Of a stretch of 64,000 bases of DNA, positions 13,353-23,618 are shown piece after piece. Both the position numbers and the translations under genes were made by a program. The notes beneath the pieces are model-generated. The model made no database searches. It saw nothing but the letters and a program-made list of their open reading frames with translations, and had not been told where the DNA came from. The DNA is taken from the NCBI GenBank assembly GCA_947179485.1, contig OX359245.1, positions 67,939,067-68,003,066 of the forward strand, written 5' to 3'. The DNA is from Allacma fusca (taxonomy: Eukaryota; Arthropoda; Collembola; Symphypleona; Sminthuridae). How positions within the stretch are numbered: position 1 is the first letter of the stretch; every line of letters starts with the position of its first letter.

Positions 13353-13385
13353 CTGACGTCCAGGTTACCATAATTTCTACTAGGG
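13353..13385 (-). repeat. Inner terminal inverted repeat, right
   Basis: Reverse complement begins CCCTAGTAGAA and matches 8400-8433 with a few differences; followed by TA. Confidence 0.8.
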
Positions 13386-13600
13386 TAAGTACTGCTTTTT
13401 AAGGCACTGAAGCAGCAACTTGTTATTCTTTAAAAATATGTGTTAACGCTAGTGTGATATTAATTATGTGGTTAATTACAATTAAGGATAAATTTAAATT
13501 CTGAAGTATTTTCAGATTACGGAGAACTGAGTAACGCAAACTATTCCACGTATAAACCGTAACGTATGCAACGTAACTTATTTCTATACGTTACGTTAGG

Positions 13601-13632
13601 TAAGTGTCATAAGTGATATGCGACGCAATCTC
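13601..13632 (-). repeat. Outer terminal inverted repeat, right
   Basis: Reverse complement of 7977-8008 apart from a short central mismatch run. Confidence 0.75.
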
Positions 13633-16600
13633 TCTATTAAAGAACAAATCCTCATAAACAGTGTCTCTATTTTTTTCCCGTTGCCTTCCAACATAAAGTT
13701 TCACAGTGCCCCTAGTAAGGACGTAAGGAGACGCATTTACATCTATCTGTTGTAAATTCTTTCTAAAAAAATATGGGTGTCCCAAATCTGGCAGGTATCC
13801 CGGAAATAAAATATAAAATAATAATATTAATAATAATTATTATTATTGTAGATAAGTCTTTTGAGTACTTTAGGTTGCTTGCTAGACAGCACTAAAGTGA
13901 AAATAATTCGAGCATGAAAGACCCTTAGGGATTCTTTGTATGAGTAACATCTAGCCAATAGCTCGATGGGCGTTTTTTAAATGTAAATCCTACGCATAAT
14001 ATTAGGGGTTAAAAGTTATTCCAGGAGGTGAGAAAATTTTTCCTGTGGTTAAGTTATCTACATAACAAGCTCTGACGGAAGCTTCAGTACCTTGAAAGTT
14101 TCTCCGGTTTTTGTTCCTAATGACTTCTTTGTTCCTAAGGATAATTTTGTACGTATCAGGATTCGTTGCTGGACTACAGTTCCCTCCAATTCCAGTAGTT
14201 TAAGTTATACCAGAGCTAAAACTTTTGGTTAGAAACAGCCTTGGAATAAGAATCGCTTGAATCAATATTCAATGGGGAAAAAACGTACAAAGTTTTTGGG
14301 GATAAAATTTTAAGCAACGCAACTATGCGTTGCGAATAATATGGGTAGGGTCATCAAATTTGTATCAACTCGTTCCTGGTGAGGGTTTAATTTTGCCTCA
14401 CTATACTTATAGCTTTGACTCATGTTATATAATTAATATTGTTCTGCACGCATTATTTTCTAACAACCAGGATACTTCACTTTACTATTAAATCCCTTGT
14501 CCCTGGAACAAGTTTCGAGTGTTTTCATTAAGGTTAGGAAATTATTCTTGCAAAGTCTGGGATTCAAATATTTACGTAGGATTTAATGAGTAAGGTACGT
14601 TTGTGTACAATACGTGGTTAGAGAGCATAGTTCAAAGTTTTACAAATGTTTTCATTCATTGCGTCCGGAAGCATTAATTGTGGCTGTTCATCCCATGACT
14701 GAATTATCACATATTGAACTTTTGAGGGAAATTTCAATCGAATTTGTAGATTAGCGTCAATGAACGTTCTAGATATTCCGACATGTGCTCGAAACATGTG
14801 CCAATAAGCGTTGGAGTGATTGTAAATAAATAGCCTCAAAGCAAGTGTGTAGATAATTACACATTTGGACTCCAATAGGTTCATTGTCCTGGGATTTTCA
14901 CTTCAAAGATCTGCACGGATTGATACTTTCCTGGAATCTTAATCCTACTTGTATTTATTGTGGGAGATTAAAATGAGATGAAAATCCTTGAACTTTCAGC
15001 AATGCAGCTGCGGTTGGAAGTATCTACCCTTAGTGTAATGACTGCAATGATTATATATAGGGAATACTTTTGATACAGGAGAATTATACTTGATTATTTT
15101 TTGTACACGGATTTCTGTAATTATATAAAGGTTTGGAAATGTTGGTAAAACCTTTGCCACTATAAAGGGATATCATGATCAAAGCTGGATATGTTAGTCC
15201 ATGTTTTATTGGTCCAATTATGATAACACCGGTTTCAATTTTCCCTCCACAATTTAAAAATGTCTGTACGGTGAAAGATCCTGAAATTATAAATAGGTTA
15301 GAAAAGGCTGAGATAAAGAGCTCACTTTCCGTAATATGAATAAATAAATGCCAGTGCTTATTTTCCCCCTCAAAGGGAAAGGATTCTTTTTTTTGCGAAC
15401 AGGGACTTTTTAATTTGTTGGTCTTTTTTTTAGCAGGGAGTTTTGAAAAAGGGCCATGAACTTAAATCTTATCGCAAAAAATAATGCCATTAAAATTAAT
15501 TATTTTAATTCCTCACCCCTTAACCACCAACGATTTTACATAAATCAAGAGTTTGTATTTTCATAGCAAAACTCTAAACTGTCCTAAAGTACATCCTCAC
15601 AATTGTAATATTTAGGAATTATTCTCACTGTCACTTTTAACACTACTCGGCAATACAAAAAAGCAGGGTCACATTATATATAATTCCGTCAGAAGAATTT
15701 TATAAAAAGTTTATAATGAACATCTAGACTGTACAAAATTCTACTTTCTCTCTTTCAGAGCTTTCGAGGAAGAGAAAGTTGAGAGTATTCAACCATGAAG
15801 TCTCATATTTTAGGAAATACTTTAAATAATTCTTAATAGAGAACCCAACCTCCGGGAAGGTTTCTATCCAAAAAGAGCTTTTTCCAAGTAAACCAATTAC
15901 CCACAGTTGTTTTCAGTATGTACATGAATGTATATATATATATGTAAATATGTATATATATATCTATTTTATAATTGATTCTAAGTTTCAACGTTTTGAG
16001 AACATGTCAAAGGACTTTTTGTTTTTACGATTTTTGCGTTCGAAGAATATTAAATCACATCAATAGAAAACTCCAATAGGCAAATGTCACTTTGTTCCAT
16101 CAAAAGGTAAACATTTGCATGTAAAATTTAGACTTCAACTTTTTCCTGCAACAATCCCAGTTGTCATATGCAGACGACGCAAAAGGTTTTGAAATATTCC
16201 TTGGAATTGTAAAAAGCTATATGCATGATAATTGAATGTCAATAATTATTTCCGAAGATTTTCCAATTTATTTTATTTCAATTTTTTCCAAATAATTGCT
16301 ATTTAAGGAGTTCCTTCAACACTATTTTTGATGGAAATAAATATTCCAATTTACAGCATGCCTGATTGAAATTTTTACTTAAAAAGCGTTAATGAGAATA
16401 ATAAGTAAGACAGGATTCTCGATATTGGGAAATTAATTTGTCTGCAAGTATTTTTATCATATTGAAGGTTGTGTACCAAATGGATTGGGATGTTTAGTTC
16501 CAATAATTATTCCTTTGCCAAATCTTGTTAAATTATATAAGGATCTGTGTAATTATATGTGCGAATTTATAAGGAAATTTTAGTCTGGAGGAGCAAATTA

Positions 16601-18975
16601 ATGCCCATGTGTTTCCAATTCAGTGTTATTGCCATACACGTGCTGTAAGAGCTTTCCCTTGAAATTCTCTCCACTTCTGATTAATTGCTACAAAGTATTT
16701 AAATACTCTAAAGTAACTAATTCGATTGATTATAGTTCCTGGAGGAATTATACTCTTGCTCAGCTCTCGTATAGAGTTACTAAATATTTACTTTTAATGA
16801 GGAAAAATATTCATCTTTTAAACATGATAGGGGCTCATGATACGTAAAGCTCTCATAAAATCAAGAAATCTTATTCCCAGAAATATAAATCTGATATTAG
16901 GGAATTTGTGAAATTATTACATATTTAGTGATTTTTTCTCCCTCAACTCCTGGAAAACTTATTTACGAGTTTCAGACCAGATGTAGAGCTTTTCAAGGAA
17001 ATTCCCATTTGAACACGCGTTGGGATATTTTAAATGGGATTGCAATTTGGGTATAATGTTTTCACTTGAATTCAGTCTGGCTATTACGATGATTCTCGTA
17101 GATGTTTTTGAACCTGGATGAGATTGCCTGAACCAGTTTTTCCTATTTTTACTTATTGGAAATCCAACGTCTGGTTTTGAAGTCCTGAGTGCTGAACAGA
17201 TGGATTTTGTAGTAATCAACTGTTGACAGTTGGTGCAATGACCTTTTTCAAAAGGATGCAAAGGGAGCAACGGCAACTTGCACTTAATTTAGAAAGTCAA
17301 GGACCTTCAAATTACATCTGCAACCGACACTCAAAATATAATTTTGTTTTATATGAAGGGTTTTTTAATACAAGAACTGGCTCACAATTTAATTAAATTT
17401 TTCCAAGAAATGTCCCTCAAAGGTAGAAATTTCACTTGTGATGAATTTTACTAAAAACAATATTTGTAGAAAGTAATCACCTTCGGGCTATGTAAATATG
17501 ACGCGCTAAAACTTTGATTCGAATTTAAACAAATATTACGTAAAATTATTGTTCATTATACTGTAGTCTCAAATGGGCTTGAACTGAATGAATTCAAGCC
17601 TGTGCTCGAAATATGGCATGTCCAAATTTAAATTCCATTTCACTAATAATTAATGTAAATATTTTATCTTTCTCTGAGGCAAACCTGTTCGGATGATGGC
17701 ACTAAGCAGGGAAATTCCTTTGGGGCATTTCTATGTATTTATCGTCCCCTATGTGTATAACATGAACAGAGGTGAACTAAATTTAGGTGCATTGTACAGT
17801 GCATTGGGTAAAAGCTGAGGTAACAGAGTTGTAGCCTACAGCTCTAACATTATTGTATTTCAATGCTTCAAATTGTGAGCAGAAATTTATCCCATGGGGT
17901 TTCACGAACTTGTCAGGGAGTTTCAACCAAAGTTTGAGGTGGATTTATTTTAGGATCGATTGTTCCAAGACTTCAGACCTTATTGATTTCTATACGAATG
18001 TTCTCATCTGAAAATATCCTAAGGGAATTTCACACACAGAATAGCCAGATTTGTCTTGTCCAGAAGTTTACAACTTGTTGGAATGAATTTATGCCAAATA
18101 TGTGTAGGTAGTTACTTTTCCTCAATAGCGTTTCCCACCTTTCCGGCTAAAGTTTCGGGCGGAAATTCAAGCATAGGAAATTTATTCATAATTATTGTAC
18201 TTTGCGTATAATTAAACTCCTGTGCTTACAAACGAGTTCCTGTAAAACAGGAAAAGGGGAATTAGGGACTCAGTGAAGTTAATAAAAAGCGTTAATAAAA
18301 TGGTTCTAAACTTATGTTAATTCGAAAATAAAACTATAGCCATTTAAAGAGACACGCACGGTTTAAAAATTCTGGGGCAATGTGAAATTTGGAATCCAAT
18401 TGCCAGCCTTGACCCTTGACTAAAAAGATTATTTTTGGATCAGAGTGCCCCAAGAGAGTGTTGTAAGAAGAGAAAATGGGGCACACTGAGATTTTCTGTA
18501 AAATACGGTCTTACGTACAAACAGTCCCCTTGTAAAGTCCCTCTAACAACCTTTACTCTGCTTGAGAAGCCATGATAAAAAAAAACATTCATCTTTACCA
18601 TCAGATTTATATTTTTCACTTGATAAAAATATTCAATCTCTGAAAGGAGAGGACCTTTACCAAACTGAGACCCTTTCTGCAGTAGAGGTCTCTTATTATT
18701 TCGAGCATACAAATTAACATTGGTATAAGCGGGAACGTGAGAATGTATGACATTTGTAAGTGCTACAAAACTTTTCCTCTTACCGAGAATATCGTGGGAT
18801 AAATTGTAAAAAGTTTCATTTTCATTTAATTGGCAGCCTATAGTTAGAATACTCTTAAACGTGATCTTCTGTGAACTTGATACTTTTTAGAACTGAGCCA
18901 GTCCTATTTTCCTGTAAAACTCCTTTTTTAGTCACACAGTATATAACGTTGTAAGTAAGTACGTAACGTGTGTTG
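13633..18975. other. AT-rich region, no gene recognised
   Basis: No open frame with a recognisable domain. It contains a short TAA/TTA run (13818-13850) and a TATA/ATGT-rich simple repeat (about 15915-15968). A worn stretch (about 15363-15470, with GCGAACAGGGACTTTTT and AGCAGGGAGTTTTGAAA) resembles the CAGGGATTT-motif element found upstream of astacin units E, F and H. Confidence 0.5.
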
Positions 18976-19467
18976 CTATAGGATAAAATATAGAGCCTCA
19001 GTTAAAATTCTCACTTCACCCCAAAAGAAAGAATCTTGCCATCTCAAAACGTCTATGCTATTTGTAACCTCTCCGCTTAACCCAAAGTTCTTAGAATAGT
19101 GTCTCCTGCTATTAACTTTTGGAACGACAGTTAAATAATTGAAATAGACATTAAATGTAACTGAGTGCGGAGTGGAGCTTCCATTCAGTAAATGTAAAAT
19201 CCTCAAAAAAGTGTATTTGTTCACGTTCACATTGAACCCACTCATGTGCAATTGGAGGGCTTTTGTGGAGCTGAAAGTGAAATTACACAGGACCGTATCT
19301 CGTGTACAACTCACTGTGGGCTTCCAGGCAAAGTCAATAAAAGTTTCGTCGTTGATGCAATCGTGCAGTTGACAAGTGTCGGGGAAGCCATGGGAGTTCT
19401 TGTACATATAATGACAAATGTCTGATACCTTCTTATTTTTTTCCTTTCTACATTCCAGGAATTTCAT
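18976..19467 (-). CDS. Orphan open frame, 163 aa, cysteine-containing, possible exon
   Basis: The longest unexplained frame in the first 20 kb. Read on the - strand it begins MKFLECRKEKNKK and contains seven cysteines, mostly in the first half (around CHYMY, TCQLHDC, SCTRDTVLC), plus aromatic-rich stretches. I recognise no family. There is no obvious signal peptide and no clear splice site or neighbouring exon. It could be an exon of an unrecognised gene or a chance frame. The slightly richer GC of 19100-19450 than its flanks is the only support beyond length. Confidence 0.25.
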   Translation of the reverse strand: MKFLECRKEKNKKVSDICHYMYKNSHGFPDTCQLHDCINDETFIDFAWKPTVSCTRDTVLCNFTFSSTKALQLHMSGFNVNVNKYTFLRILHLLNGSSTPHSVTFNVYFNYLTVVPKVNSRRHYSKNFGLSGEVTNSIDVLRWQDSFFWGEVRILTEALYFIL

Positions 19468-20542
19468 TCACCCGAACTTGTTCGAATTGCTTATTTCTGT
19501 GCGTATTGAAAATTTTCCCCACGTAATTATAACTTCAGTATCATAATAAAAATTACGTAAGGATATGCTCTAGGCTGGAGTTTAAGGTTACAAACAACCC
19601 TCACGTTCCTGGTCCGGAAAATTTAGAAGATTTTTATTAAAGCCCCACCTTCTTCCTAACACTGCGTAACGCTCAATTTCCATGAAATTAATTAGAAAAA
19701 AATTATTACATAACATACGTTCCAGGAAATCCCTGTCTTGATTTTTCCTACATAATAAGAAACCTTGACAAATATAAGACTCAGATGTAATATCCGGAAT
19801 ATTGTTGAAATTACAAAAGGCAAAACTCTTAGAAATTCTCATTCCCCATATTTACTCAGGCAAAACCAATTGACTGTACAAACGGGAGGAAATTCAATCC
19901 ATGGAGAAGGATTTCCTACTTTTAAAAAATTTCACAGCATGGAGTTGCTCATTCAGTCTGGGAACAGGTCTCTTATGTAAATTTGCATTGATGTATAAAT
20001 TGGAGAATGGCTCAAATAATTCATGCAGGACTTCAGGCTGGATGGGAATTTTTGTCGAGTATTTTGTTACAACAGATAATTTTCCTCATGTATGTATTCT
20101 GCGGCTTCGCTGGAATCCTTAAATGTTAAAATGAGACCAATTATTTAAAAGATCTAAGGATACGAAAAATACTATAAAAGGGAGGGGTAATAATTGGTAC
20201 TGAGAGATAAAATCTCAAAATCATAAATACTTTTGAGAAAATGTCAAATACAAAAATTCGATTACAGATTCATTAATGACAGCTAACATTTAAAAGAAAT
20301 ACCATACGAATGCTGACATTAACCCTGTACAATTACATTGAAAAACCTAATTGGGAACACAAGGGAGTTTTTAATTTTCGAGAATCGTTCCCAAGGATTG
20401 TTTTGAATATCCATGTAAATTACTGAAGCCTCACAAGTCACAAAGACATATTTTACCGATGGAAACAATATTCCTCACAATTTTAGTGTCGTCAATAAAT
20501 TCTCATTTGAATGTATGTATGTTGGGAAAATTATAATCAAAT
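19468..20542. other. Upstream region of unit A, nothing recognised
   Basis: No gene or repeat recognised. In particular it lacks the conserved pre-ATG block seen upstream of astacin units B to J. Confidence 0.5.
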
Positions 20543-22088
20543 ATGGGCTGGAAAAGTACATTTTCGGGGTCTCTATTAATTTTTACACTGAATGTAATCA
20601 TTTATTCTGCAAGGGGTTTTCCAGTATTGAATGGTAAACTTTCTTCCCAGAAATTACTACAATTTTTCATACTTTTATATTTCGCTGCACTAGATTCGAA
20701 GGTAAGATAAAAATTTTGATTAGGACCTTAATTTAATTTTGACATTCTAGATTATCAAACAAATCCTGAGCTGGGACCGTTCTTTCAGGGAGATATCAAA
20801 AGCAACCCTTGGGGTCGAAATGGTATCCCCGATGAGATTCACCGCTGGAAAAAAGGGATCCTTAAATTTCACCTTCAGGACGATTACAGTATGTTTTGAT
20901 TCAGCCAGTTTCATATACTTATTTAAAAAAGTTTGGCATTAAAATATAATATTGAAAACCCCACGAGGTTTATAGCATTTGAAAACCCATAGTCCATGTT
21001 ACGCGCCCTTACTTAGCATTATTTGGGGCAACCTGACCTGATCCGCCTGAAATTCTGCGGAAGGTACAATTTCGGAAACAAATTTGTTGCCAATGTTTCT
21101 GAAATCAGGGTGAAATTTTCTGGCGTAAAGATGGCAACGTTTTAAGACTTGTCGCAAAACTTAAGGATTAATTTATTCTATTCTATTCCCAGAGGGTACT
21201 GTAATAGGATAAGATAATAGGGCTGAAAGAACGTTGTCAGATTTGAATTGAAAATTTAAAGGATTAACGTATTCCTGATTTGTGAAGGTTTTCAAGAAAT
21301 GTTTCTGATCTACACCGCCATACTCGAAATCACAATCGCCACTTGCATCGAAGTTGAGGAATTGCTTACGTCGGGCTACTTTGCAGATCACGTGTACTAC
21401 AGTCCAAATCAACCCACGTGCGCTTCAGACGTTGGCTTTAGAGGTTGGCGCCAAGTGCTTGATTTGGGTCCGGGATGTTTCTCTACGGGTCACGGGACTG
21501 CAATGCATGAGACGCTTCACGCCTTAGGGTTCTATCACGAACAGAGTAGAGAGGATCGAGATGATTACATCACCATCAACCTCAACAATGTCTTACCCTG
21601 TACGCATTTTTTCTCACAATCTTTCTTCCCCTATTGAATCCATTTTTTTTCCTCCTGGTAAATCAAGTCACTGTATTTATTTAATGTTCCTTTAAAGCTT
21701 ACAACATACAAACTACAAACTTACAAAGCCATGATTATTGAATCCAGTCCCTTTGTACTGGTACTATAGTAAAATCTCTCAGAATAGGCGAAATGTATTC
21801 CCAAGTAATTAAGTAATGTGTGAATAATATCCCGATGTCAATATATTTTTCTTTGCAGCGTTTAAATTTAATTTTAACATCTTTCCGTCGAACGCCTTCG
21901 GAGTTCTGTATGACTACGGGAGTATCATGCATTACGGCGCGTATGATTTTGCCATTGACAGGAACGTGAAAGTCATTCAAGTTAAACAACCTGGAGCTGA
22001 GATTGGCCAGCGGGATAAGTTGAGTTCCTCAGATATCGAAAAGGTCAACCGCATGTATAAGGCAGAGTGTGATTCCAGATCCTGGTGA
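20543..22088 (+). CDS. Astacin-family metalloprotease, unit A (intact, 256 aa)
   Basis: Secreted zinc endopeptidase of the astacin family (M12A). Exons 20543-20633, 20751-20888, 21288-21599 and 21859-22088, all introns in phase 1. Residues 1 to about 25 form a signal peptide (hydrophobic LLIFTLNVIIY). FQGD (42-45) is the propeptide aspartate switch, whose Asp45 would hold the zinc in the latent enzyme. NGIPDEIHRW (54-63) matches the usual start of mature invertebrate astacins. HETLHALGFYHEQ gives zinc ligands His150, His154, His160 and catalytic Glu151. SIMHY (202-206) is the Met-turn with its zinc-site Tyr206. Cys96, 121, 140 and 251 fit the two standard disulfides. There is no EGF or CUB tail. 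A is the most divergent unit: intron 2 donor GTATGT, VLYDYG instead of VPYDYG, and a different promoter. An AATAAA lies at 22316. Confidence 0.93.
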
Positions 22089-22315
22089 TAGTTTTTGAAG
22101 ATCTACCCACTTCTCTAGGACATTGGGAACAGTTTATTATATCACATGATCAATCATCAAAAAACCTGCTGTTTTTATTCGGTTTCCTGTTAACCCATTA
22201 AAACGGTGTAACTTCTGAGTCAATGGCTGACATTTAAATTTTGTAATGACAAACTATTAATTTTTTATTCCCACGAATTTGACCCCCGTATGTACGCATC
22301 TCTGATGAATACGGA

Positions 22316-22321
22316 AATAAA
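22316..22321 (+). promoter_or_regulatory. Poly(A) signal of unit A
   Basis: AATAAA followed by GACCCAGT about 230 bases after the stop. The same context recurs at equivalent distance in other units. Confidence 0.6.
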
Positions 22322-23529
22322 GACCCAGTAAAAATGTATGTAATTACACATAATTGACCTATTTTTCAACTGGATTTCATGCACGAAGAGAAAAATACCC
22401 TAAAGATCAACGAAGCTCAACGAAAACAAATATCTTCAGTAATACGTCTAGACAGGTGTTCGAAGATAGGAAAATCGAAGAAAAAACTTCATGAGGATAA
22501 GAGACCTATCAGATTTTCAGAGGGTAGTAAAGTTGAATTCAGTGCTCATTAAACTTTTTCATATATGAAACTTTAAATCTAGAGTTCACAGGATCCAATT
22601 AGTAAGGCGGCTGAGCAGAATAAAAATAGAAACGAAGAAATCAGACACAGTAAAAACTACGTACGTCCTTGAACCTTGAAGTTTGTTTTTCATTTCGATT
22701 TCAAGCATGACAATTGAATAAATTTTCATTCAACAGCATAATGAATTTATGATTTGCATTTCACAGCGCTCGCCTACAACAACCCGAATCAATAGGAACT
22801 GCTAGCACCTCAATGTGAATAGGTGAAGATTTTTAAAATATAAAAATGTAAATTGACATTTTTACATGGACGTAATCTAATTTAATTATATAACTGTAGA
22901 GATCAATAACAAATAGATGTTAGTTGATAGAAAATTTGCTTCAAATAAATCGTCGCCCCAATGGTCCGGACCGACAGATGACCCAAACCATTTGTTTCTA
23001 GTCCAAGGAATCCACATGAACATGTCCATTGGTCCAAGAGATTTGGACGAAGTGTCCAATTGGAACAAAGTTCACGTATTTAATTTTAAAATCCCTAGTC
23101 AAAAAACTAAATCCTTTTAAACTTTTCCTAACGGAATTTGTTTCCTGTGACGAATCTTCCCAAATCCGATCCATGCTTTAGGGGCTAAAAAATTTGGGTA
23201 TAGCAAGCGTATTATCATTATAATTTTTCCGCACCGAAAACCTTTGCTCCTGTCTCTGAGGAATCATTCGAAAAGAATGCCAAAGAAGCAATTATTTTGT
23301 TACCCTATTCGCAATAGCACAATACACACAACAGATTTTTTAAAATATATAGAATATCGTATTCATAAGTGACAAAATCATTTCAAAGAGCCAGGCATGC
23401 TCAATTTAAGTACGTCGTTATTGTCCAAGCGGATTTACACTCACACATTCTTAATAAATATGTTTTAAATTTTCAATATTACTGCCAACTAAAACAATAA
23501 AGATTTAATTGTCATAAAACATAAAATAC
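22322..23529. other. Intergenic A-B, array repeat unit
   Basis: No gene. It contains segments shared by several intergenic regions of the array: GTGCTCATTAAACTTTTTC (22541; again near 26621, 30231, 51641, 60300), a CTAGCACCTCAATGTG segment (22801), and a stretch around 22960-23060 (GGTCCGGACCGACAG, TTTCTAGTCCAAGGAATCC) also seen near 30800, 52530 and 60600. The open frames across that last stretch are not conserved as protein. Confidence 0.6.
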
Positions 23530-23618
23530 TTTGTCCCCAATGTGAACAATTAAAACACACAGGATTTGCAGAGCCGCATATTGACAAACATTGTGCTGCT
23601 TGTAGGAAGCTTGCAAGT
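23530..23618 (+). promoter_or_regulatory. Conserved pre-ATG block of unit B
   Basis: Runs TTTGTCCCCAATGTGAACAA through GATTTGCAGAGCC to ACATTGTGCTGCTTGTAGG and the ATG. The same block precedes every unit from B to J. A CATATTG or TAAATA-like stretch about 40-45 bases before the ATG may serve as the TATA element, with the start site in the TGCTGCTTG area. This is inferred from conservation and spacing only. Confidence 0.5.

Larger units (their letters stand above)
8400..13385 (+). mobile_element. TNP2/CACTA-like DNA transposon with a second gene (DUF4806)
   Basis: A 4986 bp element with imperfect inverted ends of 33-34 bp that start CCCTAGTAGAA (8400-8433 and 13353-13385), flanked on both sides by TA (8398-8399, 13386-13387). 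Both subterminal zones are full of ACGTC/GACGT motifs, the usual arrangement for transposase-binding arrays in CACTA-type elements. Inside, on the + strand, are an uninterrupted transposase (8823-10889) and a spliced DUF4806 gene (11098-12827). The intact transposase and well-matched ends suggest recent activity. The TA target and CCC termini are not classical CACTA (3 bp target, CACTA ends), so the superfamily name is a best guess from the protein. Confidence 0.75.
7977..13632. mobile_element. Outer inverted-repeat DNA transposon interrupted by the inner TNP2-like element
   Basis: A 32 bp inverted repeat bounds this stretch (7977-8008 and 13601-13632). It begins GAGATTGCGT and contains the shared core ATCACTTATGACACTTA. 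If the true ends are CACTTATGAC/GTCATAAGTG (7994 and 13615), the flanks are AT on both sides (7992-7993, 13616-13617), and a CACT start is usual for CACTA/EnSpm elements. Excluding the inner element, only about 670 bp remain, rich in ACGT motifs (for example 8040-8140 and 13525-13600). The simplest reading is a small non-autonomous element into which the inner element jumped. The alternative is one compound element with two nested sets of inverted repeats. Confidence 0.6.

Noticed and set aside
16959-17276. 105-codon minus-strand frame in the left AT-rich region
   Set aside because: No domain, signal peptide or splice support; expected by chance over 20 kb.
22917-23120. 67-codon frame in the A-B intergenic region, in a segment shared with other intergenic regions
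   Set aside because: The shared DNA does not keep the same frame in the other copies, so it is conserved as duplicated DNA, not as protein.
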